Source of the DNA: JAQIBY01 sp046546095
GTDB lineage: Bacteria > Bacteroidota > Bacteroidia > Bacteroidales > ML635J-15
Length of the DNA stretch: 39,229 nucleotides
Direction: 5' to 3'
NCBI GenBank assembly: GCA_046546095.1
Contig: JBKGYK010000023.1
Location: 1 to 39,229 of the forward strand
A model generated the notes under the pieces. It was not told the origin of the DNA and searched no databases. It worked only from the letters and a program-made list of their open reading frames with translations. Numbering within the stretch: the stretch's first letter is position 1; each line of letters begins with the position of its first letter. This document shows positions 16,930 through 25,551 of the stretch, one piece after another. A program made the position numbers and the translations under genes.

Positions 16930-17898
16930 TCAGTCCATGACCTGTTGCAACTCCACGATACCGGTATTCAATTGTCCTTTATCCTTTTTCTGTCCGATGG
17001 CGAGGTTTCTTACTTTCAGGTGTACTTTAGGCGATTGTCCGGCTTCGAGTTGTTCATTGGTTTCCTCAGACAGCAATGATGGCAAGTCTTCAAATGTAGC
17101 AATGATCAGTTTGTTGTACATAGCAAATTCTTCATCCTCAACAAGGATTTTGGTTTCCGGCAAATCCTCTGCAGCAACTTTCAACTGATACTGTTCTGAC
17201 ATCTCATTCCGATAAAGACTTCCGCTAACTTCAAAGCTATCGTCAAACCTAATTTCCCAGTGATCGTTCTTTTCATGATCTTTGGAGACAACGCTATGGC
17301 CTTCAATGACATCACCGGGTTTTACATCTTCAAAAGCAATAACTTCCTTTTCCTTAGCTACTTTTGTATCGGCTTCATCAATTTTAACAAATGACTTCAC
17401 CACCGGAACAAGCTTGGAATTGGTTTCTCCTGTACCACCATCATAAAATTCACGCTCCCGTATCTGAAAAGTCAGTTCATGCCATTGATCTTTGTATTTG
17501 TCAATGGGAACATTGGGTTCAACCCCATCGGCAATCTCAAGTCCGGTAGTAAAATCACTTTCTTCCCACAGTTCATAAGCATTGCCCTCTGCATCTTTAA
17601 ATACATAAATGGCTCCGTCCGTACCGGCAATCACCTTTTCAAAATAGGCTGTCACTTTGTATTCTTCATTTTTTTGAACATCATCAGGCCAGGGTGTTAT
17701 TCCATCCGGTATTTCCTTCTTTTCTTTCTGAGAAGATTTTGCAGTTTGTTTGGTTTTTACTTTTTCTTCATCTTTTCCATCTTCGTTGGTTTTTGCTTTT
17801 TCTTCATGTTTTCCATCTTCGGCAGTATTTTCCTGTTCCGAATTGCAGGCAACAAACATCATAAAAGCAGCCACACCGATCCATATAAAATTTTTCAT
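16930..17898 (-). CDS. Lipoprotein with charged linker, unknown function
   Basis: 322 aa. A lipobox-like FVAC (Cys19) follows a hydrophobic N-terminus. Residues 20-65 are a low-complexity K/E/D linker with a repeated GKxEEKxKT unit (GKHEEKAKTNEDGKDEEKVKT). The mature part (about 70-322) is beta-rich, with ITPWPDDVQKNEEYKV, ELTFQIREREFYDGG and similar strands, perhaps two related halves. I recognise no family. A weak promoter-like pair lies upstream on this strand (TTG at 17953-17951, TATTTTCA at 17930-17923, 20-bp spacer). The gap to the flavodiiron gene is 123 bp. Confidence 0.75.
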   Translation of the reverse strand: MKNFIWIGVAAFMMFVACNSEQENTAEDGKHEEKAKTNEDGKDEEKVKTKQTAKSSQKEKKEIPDGITPWPDDVQKNEEYKVTAYFEKVIAGTDGAIYVFKDAEGNAYELWEESDFTTGLEIADGVEPNVPIDKYKDQWHELTFQIREREFYDGGTGETNSKLVPVVKSFVKIDEADTKVAKEKEVIAFEDVKPGDVIEGHSVVSKDHEKNDHWEIRFDDSFEVSGSLYRNEMSEQYQLKVAAEDLPETKILVEDEEFAMYNKLIIATFEDLPSLLSEETNEQLEAGQSPKVHLKVRNLAIGQKKDKGQLNTGIVELQQVMD

Positions 17899-18129
17899 TC
17901 CAATTATTTTGATTATTCGCCATGAAAATACACATTTTCTGAATTTATCGCAAGTAAAACTGTAATAAATTGAAACTTTTTGAATTCATCAAAAACAGAA
18001 TTTCAGAACATACAATTCATGCCAGTAAACGTTTATCTACCAACAATTTTACAACAAGCCTGATTTAAAAACACATGATTTGTTGAATAATATTTCAAAA
18101 AACAAAAAAAAGACTGTAATTTTACACAT

Positions 18130-18936
18130 ATGAATCAGCAGGCCATACTATGTTACCTGGATTTCACCGGGCTTACTGAAAATTTAAGCCGGTGGGTTTC
18201 CCACATCCATCAATGTTATGAAAAACCTGTTGATTTACTTTTTGTCCGGGATCACAACACGGCTCTGGTGATGGGTAAAGACGATAATGATGCAGCGATA
18301 GAAAAAGCCATGGATGATTTCAGAAACAATTCAGGAGCTACAAAAGGAAAAAATTATATCCGGGAAGGATGCAATTGCAGTATTATCAGTCAGCTTGCCG
18401 AACAAACAGATGCCCTGTTCACACTGATACCGGTCCACAAACGCCGTGATGTACAGTTTCTAAGCAGCACTGTATTATTAAAGATGTTGCGAAAATCCCG
18501 GATTCCTGCCCTGGTCATTCCCGAAACCAACAGATTTGAAACACCCCAAAAAATCAGCATGGCTGTAAACTATCGCAAAGAGCAAAAGGCCGTAACACCC
18601 TGGTTGGTGCATCTGTCAAAAATGTTACAGCTCGATGTCGATATCTATCTTCCTCAAAGCAAAGAAGAAAGCATCCGCAGGAATTATGTTTTCACAAAAA
18701 ACTTCTGTAAAAAACATAATATCAGTTTCAACAAAATACAGGCGAGTGTCAAACCCATGGCAATCGATAAATTTGCCATCAGGAATACTCACATTCACTG
18801 TCTTCATCTAAGTCGTCAGCCCGGGTTCATTGACCGCATTTTTGGTGACCGGGACAGCTATATGCTATCCGGCAAACAGGGTACTCCCGTATTTTGCGTA
18901 AATCCGGGTGAAGACTTGTATGTGCCCTGTACCTAA
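18130..18936 (+). CDS. UspA-like two-domain protein, degenerate
   Basis: 268 aa. Two alpha/beta halves resemble tandem universal stress protein domains: the first ends IPALVIPETN (about 130) and the second ends GTPVFCVNP (about 258), both typical of the final Usp strand. The ATP-loop signature G-x2-G-x9-G-[ST] is absent, and only GFIDRIFGDRDSYML remains in the second half. A nucleotide-free or partner-binding role is therefore inferred. Cytoplasmic, no neighbours in obvious operon; 137 bp before the transporter. Confidence 0.65.
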   Translation: MNQQAILCYLDFTGLTENLSRWVSHIHQCYEKPVDLLFVRDHNTALVMGKDDNDAAIEKAMDDFRNNSGATKGKNYIREGCNCSIISQLAEQTDALFTLIPVHKRRDVQFLSSTVLLKMLRKSRIPALVIPETNRFETPQKISMAVNYRKEQKAVTPWLVHLSKMLQLDVDIYLPQSKEESIRRNYVFTKNFCKKHNISFNKIQASVKPMAIDKFAIRNTHIHCLHLSRQPGFIDRIFGDRDSYMLSGKQGTPVFCVNPGEDLYVPCT

Positions 18937-19073
18937 AACGATATATCAGTCACAAAGCCACATCTGCCCAATTGTCACACTTTGGGCAGGAATCAAAAAC
19001 CGACTATTTTTAAGCTTTGTTTACTTTCATTTGCGTAAATTATCTGTACTTTAGCAGCAAAATTTTTGTTACT

Positions 19074-19979
19074 ATGCAGTCCGGAATTGTATCAACATAT
19101 TTTTTGCCCGGCGTGATTGCTATCATCATGTTTACTCTGGGCTTAACCCTGGATATACGGGATTTCCGCAACATCATTAAGCATCCGCGTCAGGTATTTA
19201 TCGGACTTGGTGCGCAGATGATTTTTCTTCCCCTGATTGCTTTTGGCATTGCAAATATCTCCGGGCTTTCACCTGAATTAAAAGTTGGCATCATGATAAT
19301 TGCCGCCTGTCCCGGAGGTGCGGTTTCCAATCTGATAACCTATTTCCTCAGAGGCAGCGTTTCTCTTTCGGTAGCACTTACCTCTTTGAATTCCGTTCTT
19401 ATACTAATTACATTGCCTGCCTTTGTTTACTTTTCTCTTTGGTTTTTTACTGAGCAGGCAGCCTTTATTGTCATGCCGGTAAGCAGTATGATGATAAAAG
19501 TGTTTGTTATGATACTTGTTCCTGTCGGCATAGGTATGTTGATACGGTACAAAAACAGGCTGACAGCAAAAAAAATAGAATCTTACCTGAAATACTTCAC
19601 AACCATTTTGTTGGCTGTGGTCTACGGTTTTGTGGTGTTTGAAAAAAATGGTGATGACGGGACAGTCACTCACATCAGTGAATACCTGAAGGTTGCTCCC
19701 TGGGTATTTGGGATGAATGTGCTGGGAATGCTAACAGGTTACCTGATGGGCAGATGGAACGGACTTGATCTGCGGAGACAAATTACTTTGTCGGTGGAAG
19801 TTGGCATACAAAATTCAGCATTGGCAATTACCATCGCCGGTAGTGAAGCGTTTCTGGGAAATCATGAAATGGCAATACCTGCAGTAACTTACGGAGCATT
19901 CACCTTTTTCAATGCTGTGCTTTTTGGAATGATCATCAAAAAAATAAAACCAAGAAAAGTAAAAAGGAAGAATCGGTAA
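19074..19979 (+). CDS. BASS-family (bile acid:Na+ symporter-like) transporter
   Basis: 301 aa from the ATG at 19074. The frame extends to 19017, but the added residues do not fit the family, and MQSGIVSTYFLPGVIAIIMF is the usual first helix. About nine to ten transmembrane segments are visible. The family sodium-site signature is present as ACPGGAVSN (about 82-90), along with the polar crossover VEVGIQNSALA (about 242) and the preceding TLGLTLDIRDF. These proteins import organic anions with sodium; the substrate here cannot be predicted. Inner membrane. Confidence 0.88.
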   Translation: MQSGIVSTYFLPGVIAIIMFTLGLTLDIRDFRNIIKHPRQVFIGLGAQMIFLPLIAFGIANISGLSPELKVGIMIIAACPGGAVSNLITYFLRGSVSLSVALTSLNSVLILITLPAFVYFSLWFFTEQAAFIVMPVSSMMIKVFVMILVPVGIGMLIRYKNRLTAKKIESYLKYFTTILLAVVYGFVVFEKNGDDGTVTHISEYLKVAPWVFGMNVLGMLTGYLMGRWNGLDLRRQITLSVEVGIQNSALAITIAGSEAFLGNHEMAIPAVTYGAFTFFNAVLFGMIIKKIKPRKVKRKNR

Positions 19980-20020
19980 ATTCACGGAAATACGATTTGA
20001 TCAGTTTTTCCGTTATCCTT

Positions 20021-20051
20021 TTTGATAAACAGATGAAAATTACTATTTTTG
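20021..20051 (+). promoter_or_regulatory. Consensus Bacteroidota promoter
   Basis: TTTG (20021-20024), 19-bp spacer, TATTTTTG (20044-20051). It precedes the exported protein starting at 20101 and makes a leader of about 40 nt. Both boxes match the consensus. Confidence 0.55.
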
Positions 20052-20100
20052 GCATGCAAGTGTGAACCATTTTGACAGTTGCGGCGTTATTATGACAAGA

Positions 20101-20766
20101 ATGAAACAAAAAATATTTACCATAGTTTTCGTTGTATTTCTGAGCAGCACAATGCTGACAGCTCAGACAGAAAGCTATTACACAGCTCCCTCTGACAGCA
20201 CAACAAATCTCAGTGAGCCCGAAATCACTCCGGAAACTGAACAATCATCACCTTTCAGTAAGCAAAAGCTAAGCTTTCATCCCCAGCTTAATGTTGGCAG
20301 TTCTGTATATTCCATGGGTGGTACTCCACTGTTTTCAAGTTATTTTGCACCATCTCTGCGCATACAGCCGCCCGGAAAGTTTAGCTTTACCCTGGGCTCC
20401 AGTGTCAGTTACGGCAATGTCTTTGTAGCAGCAAGTCCTGAATCCTTTGATAACAATCAATCCCATTTTGAAAAAATGGCCACCTATCAAATGTATGCCA
20501 GTGGTTCCTATCAGGTAAACAATAAGCTAAGCATTCGTGGAGGTGCCTCCATGACACTTATTCCCGGCCAGCAAACAGAGCCGCTAAAACGTGGTCACTT
20601 CGGATTTGATTATCAGATTGGTGAAAAAACATGGATCAGTGCCGATTTTGATTTCGGAGATGCCATGCCCTATCCATACATGAATGGCATGAATCCATAC
20701 AACTCAGGATTTAACAGAAGCATGCCAGGATTCGGACACCCCGGCAGCAGTCCGTTTATGTATTAA
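20101..20766 (+). CDS. Exported hypothetical protein, possibly outer-membrane beta-barrel
   Basis: 221 aa from the ATG at 20101. GTG 20062 and ATG 20092 are in-frame alternatives, but 20101 gives a clean signal peptide (MKQKIFTIVFVVFLSSTMLT then AQ). The mature protein starts with a Ser/Thr-rich linker (about 24-55), then alternates short aromatic strands (FSFTLGSSVSYGNVFV, MYASGSYQVNNKLSIRGG, WISADFDFGDA). This pattern suggests a small outer-membrane barrel, and it ends in a Gly/Pro/Met/Asn-rich tail (MNGMNPYNSGFNRSMPGFG). Function unknown. Confidence 0.7.
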   Translation: MKQKIFTIVFVVFLSSTMLTAQTESYYTAPSDSTTNLSEPEITPETEQSSPFSKQKLSFHPQLNVGSSVYSMGGTPLFSSYFAPSLRIQPPGKFSFTLGSSVSYGNVFVAASPESFDNNQSHFEKMATYQMYASGSYQVNNKLSIRGGASMTLIPGQQTEPLKRGHFGFDYQIGEKTWISADFDFGDAMPYPYMNGMNPYNSGFNRSMPGFGHPGSSPFMY

Positions 20767-20952
20767 GCCGGCAATTTCTTTCTCACCTATGATTATCTCA
20801 GGTTTTCATCCCATCAAATGCGGGCATTATGGATACAAATGATTTTGTTGTAAGAATGGCTTCACCCTGATGCATTTTATTATTTTTGTTGTTTGAGTAA
20901 AACATCTCAGCGATATACTGCTGAAACGAATAAAATTAAGAAACACAGCGCA

Positions 20953-22074
20953 ATGAAAATATGTTTTTTATCAACCCTTTTTCCCTACCGTGGGGGCATA
21001 GCACAGTTTAATGCTGATTTATACAGGGCTTTTGAAGCCAAAGGACATGATGTTACAGGCGTGAATTTCACACGACAGTATCCCGATTTTCTTTTTCCCG
21101 GAAAATCACAATATGTGCCAGAATCAGACAATGCTGATGCTATAGAGAATGTCCGTTTGCTGGACAGCATTAACCCGTTTAGCTGGATAAAAACAGCCCG
21201 GTATATGCGTAGAAACCCGCCCGATCTTCTCATTACACGCTTCTGGATGCCGTTTTTTGGCCCCTCACTGGGATATGTTTCCGGCAAACTGGCCGGACGC
21301 TCAAAACGCATCGCCATACTGGATAATGTCGTGCCTCATGAAAAACGCATCATCGACAAACCTTTTACCAGATATTTTCTCAAACGTGCTGATGCTTTTG
21401 TGGTGATGTCGCGCTCTGTGGAAAAAGATTTGCTGAAATTCAAGCCGGATGCCAAATACATATTTCACAGACATCCCCTTTACGATCATTTCGGCAAAGC
21501 CATAGACAAAAGTGAAGCTCTGGAGAAACTGGGACTTGACAAGAACAAGAAAACCCTCTTGTTTTTCGGATTTATCCGGAAATACAAAGGGCTGGATATA
21601 TTGCTTGATGCCTTTGCCAAACTGGATGACAGCTTTCAGCTGGTGATTGCCGGGGATTGTTATGGCAGCTTTGAGCCGTATCAGGAGCAAATTGACAATA
21701 ACCCGAATAAAGAGCGCATCCATACATTTGTACGCTATATCGGGGATGAAGAAGTACCTTTGTTTTTCTCTGCTGCTGATGCCTGTGTTCTACCCTATCG
21801 GTCCGCAACACAGAGTGGTATCACCTCCATTTCACTGCATTTTGAATTGCCTGTCATAGCTACCGATGTTGGCGGACTAAAAGAGCTGATTGCGGATAAT
21901 GATACCGGAAAAGTCATTCCTGAAGTGAACAGCCAAGCACTTGTGCAGGGAATTCACGACTTTTTGCATGACAACACAGACAGCGGTTATCGCGAAAACA
22001 TCCGCAAGCTGAAAGAGGAAATGAGTTGGGAAAACCTGGCTGACAGCATACTGAAACTGAGCGAAAAGATATAA
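20953..22074 (+). CDS. GT4-family glycosyltransferase
   Basis: 373 aa from the ATG at 20953 (MKICFLSTLFPYRGGIAQFN). The open frame begins at 20893, but those 20 residues are hydrophilic and not family-like. GT-B fold: the N-terminal donor loop is PYRGGIAQF, the C-domain strand is LLFFGFIRKYKGLDILL, and YRSATQSGITSISLHFELP holds the sugar-nucleotide loop, with Gln-Ser-Gly in place of the usual first Glu of EX7E. VIATDVGGLKELI ends the domain. Sugar unknown. It is followed 78 bp later by the aminotransferase. Confidence 0.85.
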   Translation: MKICFLSTLFPYRGGIAQFNADLYRAFEAKGHDVTGVNFTRQYPDFLFPGKSQYVPESDNADAIENVRLLDSINPFSWIKTARYMRRNPPDLLITRFWMPFFGPSLGYVSGKLAGRSKRIAILDNVVPHEKRIIDKPFTRYFLKRADAFVVMSRSVEKDLLKFKPDAKYIFHRHPLYDHFGKAIDKSEALEKLGLDKNKKTLLFFGFIRKYKGLDILLDAFAKLDDSFQLVIAGDCYGSFEPYQEQIDNNPNKERIHTFVRYIGDEEVPLFFSAADACVLPYRSATQSGITSISLHFELPVIATDVGGLKELIADNDTGKVIPEVNSQALVQGIHDFLHDNTDSGYRENIRKLKEEMSWENLADSILKLSEKI

Positions 22075-22152
22075 ACGTCAGGGCTGAAGGACATACTTGT
22101 CATTTCCGGTCACGATTTTACGTGCATATTTTTACCTTTGCAAAAAAACGGT

Positions 22153-23280
22153 ATGGCAGCGCATCAATCCTGGATATCCTATTTTTCTAATCTGGTAAAA
22201 CAATACGGAGGCATCAATCTGGCCCAGGGAATACCCGGGTTTCAACCACCGGAAGACCTGCAGGCAGCTTTACAGAAACATGCCACCAAAGAGGTACATC
22301 AATACGCACCGGGAACAGGAAATCATCAACTCAGAGAGCACATTTTCGGTATCTATAAAGGAAAAATATCGCCTGAAAATCATGCTCTCATGGTAACCAA
22401 CGGTGGTACTGAAGCCATCCACTTGCTATACATGAGCTTTCACCGGGACAAAAGCAAACTAAAAGCTGCAGCCTTTTCGCCGGTGTATGAATCCTACCTG
22501 CATTTGCCACGCATCCACGGCGATGAATTCCGCAGCCTTGAGATGGACAATAAAGACGGAAATCTGCCCATGCGGCTTCGGCATTTCTTTGAAACATGGC
22601 AGCCGGATGTATTTTTTGCAAACACCCCGGGTAATCCATACGGAAACAGTCTGGATAAAGCTTCTTTTGATACCTTGATTGAGTTAAGCAAAACATACCG
22701 GTGTCATTTGCTTATTGACGCAGTGTATGATAAACTTTATTTCAACAAAGCCCCTTACTATCCGTTTTCGGATTTTCATGACTACGTGTATTACATCAAC
22801 TCCTTTTCAAAACTGTACAGCATCACCGGCTGGCGCATTGGCTATTTTTTCTGCCACCCCGGCCGTTTTGATGCCATCAGGGACATTCATGATTACACAG
22901 GCTTATCCACACCTTCTGTTTTACAGGCAGCACTTGCCGATTTCATGGAAACAAGCCCACAAAAATCAACCTATGTTAACGAAACGCGTGACAAAATCCG
23001 GGGGAATTTCCATGCGGGGAGCAAAATACTGAAATCAGCAGGTTTTACGATTCCTCCTGCAGATGGTGGCTATTTTATCTGGACACAGCTTCCAGAAGGC
23101 TGTCCTGACAGTGTGACATTTGCCAAAAGCCTGTATGAAAAGCATAAAACAGCCGTTATTCCTGGTGAACATTTTGGTAAAGCTTATCAGGATTATATTC
23201 GCATTAACATTGCAAGACCACAGGAAGAACTACTGGCTGGTCTCAAAAACGTCAGTTTGCATGCAAAATCAGGCCAGTAA
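22153..23280 (+). CDS. PLP-dependent aminotransferase, class I/II (methionine/YbdL-like)
   Basis: 375 aa from the ATG at 22153, preceded by a -7-like TACCTTTG (22133-22140). INLAQGIPGFQPP near the N-terminus, TNGGTEA (phosphate loop), NTPGNPYGN (substrate carboxylate/PLP Asn), IDAVYD (Asp to pyridine N) and NSFSKLYSITGWRIGY (Schiff-base Lys) are all present. The N-terminus resembles the methionine/kynurenine aminotransferase branch (YbdL-like). Cytoplasmic. It converges on pgi with only a 3-bp gap. Confidence 0.88.
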   Translation: MAAHQSWISYFSNLVKQYGGINLAQGIPGFQPPEDLQAALQKHATKEVHQYAPGTGNHQLREHIFGIYKGKISPENHALMVTNGGTEAIHLLYMSFHRDKSKLKAAAFSPVYESYLHLPRIHGDEFRSLEMDNKDGNLPMRLRHFFETWQPDVFFANTPGNPYGNSLDKASFDTLIELSKTYRCHLLIDAVYDKLYFNKAPYYPFSDFHDYVYYINSFSKLYSITGWRIGYFFCHPGRFDAIRDIHDYTGLSTPSVLQAALADFMETSPQKSTYVNETRDKIRGNFHAGSKILKSAGFTIPPADGGYFIWTQLPEGCPDSVTFAKSLYEKHKTAVIPGEHFGKAYQDYIRINIARPQEELLAGLKNVSLHAKSGQ

Positions 23281-23283
23281 CTA

Positions 23284-24564
23284 TTATTTTTTGCCAAGCA
23301 ATTTGAACATATTTGATTTATACGCTTCAACACCGGGCTGGTCAAAAGGATTAACGCCGAGCGAATAGGCACTCATTCCACAGGCCTTTTCAAAGAAGTA
23401 CAGCAATTGTCCAAGGTGATATTCGTCAAGATTATCAATAATGATTTCAGAAACAGGTACTCCGCCATCAGCATGTGCCTGAAGTGTACCCTCAGCCGCT
23501 TTCTGATTCACAAAGTCCATCGTTTTGCCGGCCAGGTAGTTCAGACTGTCAAGATTGGCCTTCTCTTTTGGAATTTTGAGATTGCGTTCAGATTTGTTCA
23601 CGTTAAGAAATGTTTCAAAAAACATTTGATTTCCTTCCTGAATAAACTGCCCCAGCGAATGCAGATCGCTTGTCATGTTGATGTTTACCGGCAGAAGGCC
23701 TTTGTTTTCCTTGCCTTCACTCTCACCAAAGAGTTGTTTCCACCATTCAGCGACATAGCTCATTGAGGGCAATGTGTTGGCCAGAATTTCCACCGATTTT
23801 TTGCTGTCCCACATCAGCTTGCGGAAAGCCGCATACTGCACGGCAGGGTTTCGTCCCGGGAGTTGCCGGTAAGAAACCAGTTCGGCCATATCTCTGGCGC
23901 CCTCGAGCAAGGCCTGCAAATCCACACCGGCAACAGCTAAGGGTACGAGCCCAACGGGTGTCAATACGGAAAATCGTCCACCCACATCATCAGGAACTAC
24001 GTAAGATGTCAGCTCCAGCTCATCAGCCAGGCTACGCAGAGCTCCTTTTTGGGCATCTGTTATGGCGATAATGTGCTTTTTCAACTCATCGGCCTTGCCT
24101 TGTTCTATCAACAGATTTTTCAACAAACGAAATGCCACGGCAGGCTCTGTTGTGGTACCTGATTTACTGATAACAATGACACCAAAATCCTTATCTACCA
24201 GATATTTAAGCAAATCATCATGATAAGCCTCATCCAATTGATGACCTGCATAAAGCATCTCCGGTTGTGCATTGGAAAATGGCGTTTGTAAAGCAGATAA
24301 AACCGCACGGGTTCCAAGGTAAGACCCTCCGATTCCTACACAAACCACAGCCTCTTTGCCTGCAAACAAGCCCATTGCTTTTTTATAATCTTCATCAACA
24401 GATCTCAGGGCATTGGCGGGTAAATCTACCCAACCGAGGAATTCACTTCCCTTAGCCTTTCCATCATGCAGTCTGAGATTGAACTCATTCATGGTCTCCA
24501 AAGCCTTTTCCCAGGCCTGATTTGTGATATACTTTTCCGGATTATTGTTGATGTATTTGAGCAT
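23284..24564 (-). CDS. pgi: Glucose-6-phosphate isomerase
   Basis: 426 aa from MLKYINNNPEKYITNQ (ATG at 24564). The frame extends 24 residues further but loses family similarity. It has GIGGSYLGTRA (phosphate loop), VISKSGTTTEPAVAFRLL (PGI signature 1 region), DDVGGRFSVLTPVGL and, late, PFDQPGVEAYK with the catalytic Lys. Length matches the short bacterial form. It interconverts glucose-6-P and fructose-6-P in glycolysis. Its first 62 bp (24503-24564) belong to the 1,597-bp block repeated at 28436, so a 20-codon pgi fragment is present there. Confidence 0.95.
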   Translation of the reverse strand: MLKYINNNPEKYITNQAWEKALETMNEFNLRLHDGKAKGSEFLGWVDLPANALRSVDEDYKKAMGLFAGKEAVVCVGIGGSYLGTRAVLSALQTPFSNAQPEMLYAGHQLDEAYHDDLLKYLVDKDFGVIVISKSGTTTEPAVAFRLLKNLLIEQGKADELKKHIIAITDAQKGALRSLADELELTSYVVPDDVGGRFSVLTPVGLVPLAVAGVDLQALLEGARDMAELVSYRQLPGRNPAVQYAAFRKLMWDSKKSVEILANTLPSMSYVAEWWKQLFGESEGKENKGLLPVNINMTSDLHSLGQFIQEGNQMFFETFLNVNKSERNLKIPKEKANLDSLNYLAGKTMDFVNQKAAEGTLQAHADGGVPVSEIIIDNLDEYHLGQLLYFFEKACGMSAYSLGVNPFDQPGVEAYKSNMFKLLGKK

Positions 24565-24641
24565 AATCTTAAATTTCGTTTGTGCATGAAGATAAAAAAA
24601 ATCAGAAAGCCAACAAAACAATACCTGAACTATCAAATATA

Positions 24642-25322
24642 TCAGGCACTCAGCATGTCATACAGTGCTTTTTTATCGTGTATTGTGATGATGCGTTTTT
24701 CCAGGCTAATGATTCCTTCCTCCTCCATTGCATTGATGGCACGAATTAGCGAGGTACGGGCGACGCCAAACAGACGTGCCAGCTCATCCTGTGTCATGTC
24801 AAGCTCAATGCTTTTGTAGGTATCGCCGCTTCGGGTGAGGATATATTCCGCCAGTTTTTGTTTAATATTTTTGAATGTCAGAAAATGGATTTTCTGAGCC
24901 AGAAACTGTCCACGACCGGAAAGCGTGTTCAGGAAATTCAGCATCACCTGCTGGTTTTTCTGGAAGAGGTTCAATAGCTCATTTTTGTGAATATACATCA
25001 CGCTGCATGCTTCAGCTGCGCTAATGCTAACAGGAATGGTATTGTTCTTACCAAACAAAAATGCAGGTGCCACCATCCGGCCGGGTCGGATTGTTTCAAT
25101 GCGTAAATCATTGGCTCCCGGTTCATGCATTTCAGCCTGAATTGTGCCGGACATCAAAATCATGAGACTTTCAATTCTGTCGCCACGGGAGGCAATTAAC
25201 TCCCCGGTTTTAAACATACGGACCCGGAAAACCAGGTCAGAATGTATGGTCTGAATATCATTCTCCTTTAGATTTTTAAACAAGTCGAAACCGGAAAAAT
25301 CCATGTCCTGGTTTTGATTCAT
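24642..25322 (-). CDS. Crp/Fnr-family transcription regulator, copy A
   Basis: 226 aa. Residues about 10-130 form a cyclic-nucleotide-binding-like beta roll (MILMSGTIQAEMHEPGAND, VAPAFLFGKNN). There is no cluster of Cys, so this is not an Fnr-type oxygen sensor, and the phosphate-binding RxS of true cAMP receptors is not evident. Residues about 165-215 are a winged HTH (MTQDELARLFGVARTSLIRA). Usual length. It is divergent from the surface protein at 25552 with a shared 229-bp intergenic region, suggesting it controls itself and that gene (inference). It lies 77 bp before pgi in the same direction. Protein is identical to the copy at 28575. Confidence 0.92.
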   Translation of the reverse strand: MNQNQDMDFSGFDLFKNLKENDIQTIHSDLVFRVRMFKTGELIASRGDRIESLMILMSGTIQAEMHEPGANDLRIETIRPGRMVAPAFLFGKNNTIPVSISAAEACSVMYIHKNELLNLFQKNQQVMLNFLNTLSGRGQFLAQKIHFLTFKNIKQKLAEYILTRSGDTYKSIELDMTQDELARLFGVARTSLIRAINAMEEEGIISLEKRIITIHDKKALYDMLSA

Positions 25323-25513
25323 ATTTCGCTTATTATCTTTTTGCTAAAGATAAAAAAATCAAGCTACTTTTTACCCTGCTTTATGGTCACACTCAAGCTT
25401 TTTCCTTTAACAACAATCGCCATTATATAGTAAATTATATCATTTTTCTGTTATATTTTGCTTTAAATATATTTACTTCAATACGGTAAAAAAAAAATGT
25501 ATCTTGTGTGCGG

Positions 25514-25528
25514 ATTCTGGGATAGAAT
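25514..25528 (+). promoter_or_regulatory. Inverted repeat in surface gene leader
   Basis: ATTCT-GGGAT-AGAAT, a 5-bp inverted repeat between a possible -7 element (TATCTTGTG at 25500) and the start codon. An A10 tract (25488-25497) lies just before that element. A strong AGGGGG ribosome site precedes the ATG at 25552, which is unusual here. The same arrangement recurs in copy B (29447-29461). Confidence 0.3.
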
Positions 25529-25551
25529 CATAAAAACAAAGGGGGATTATT

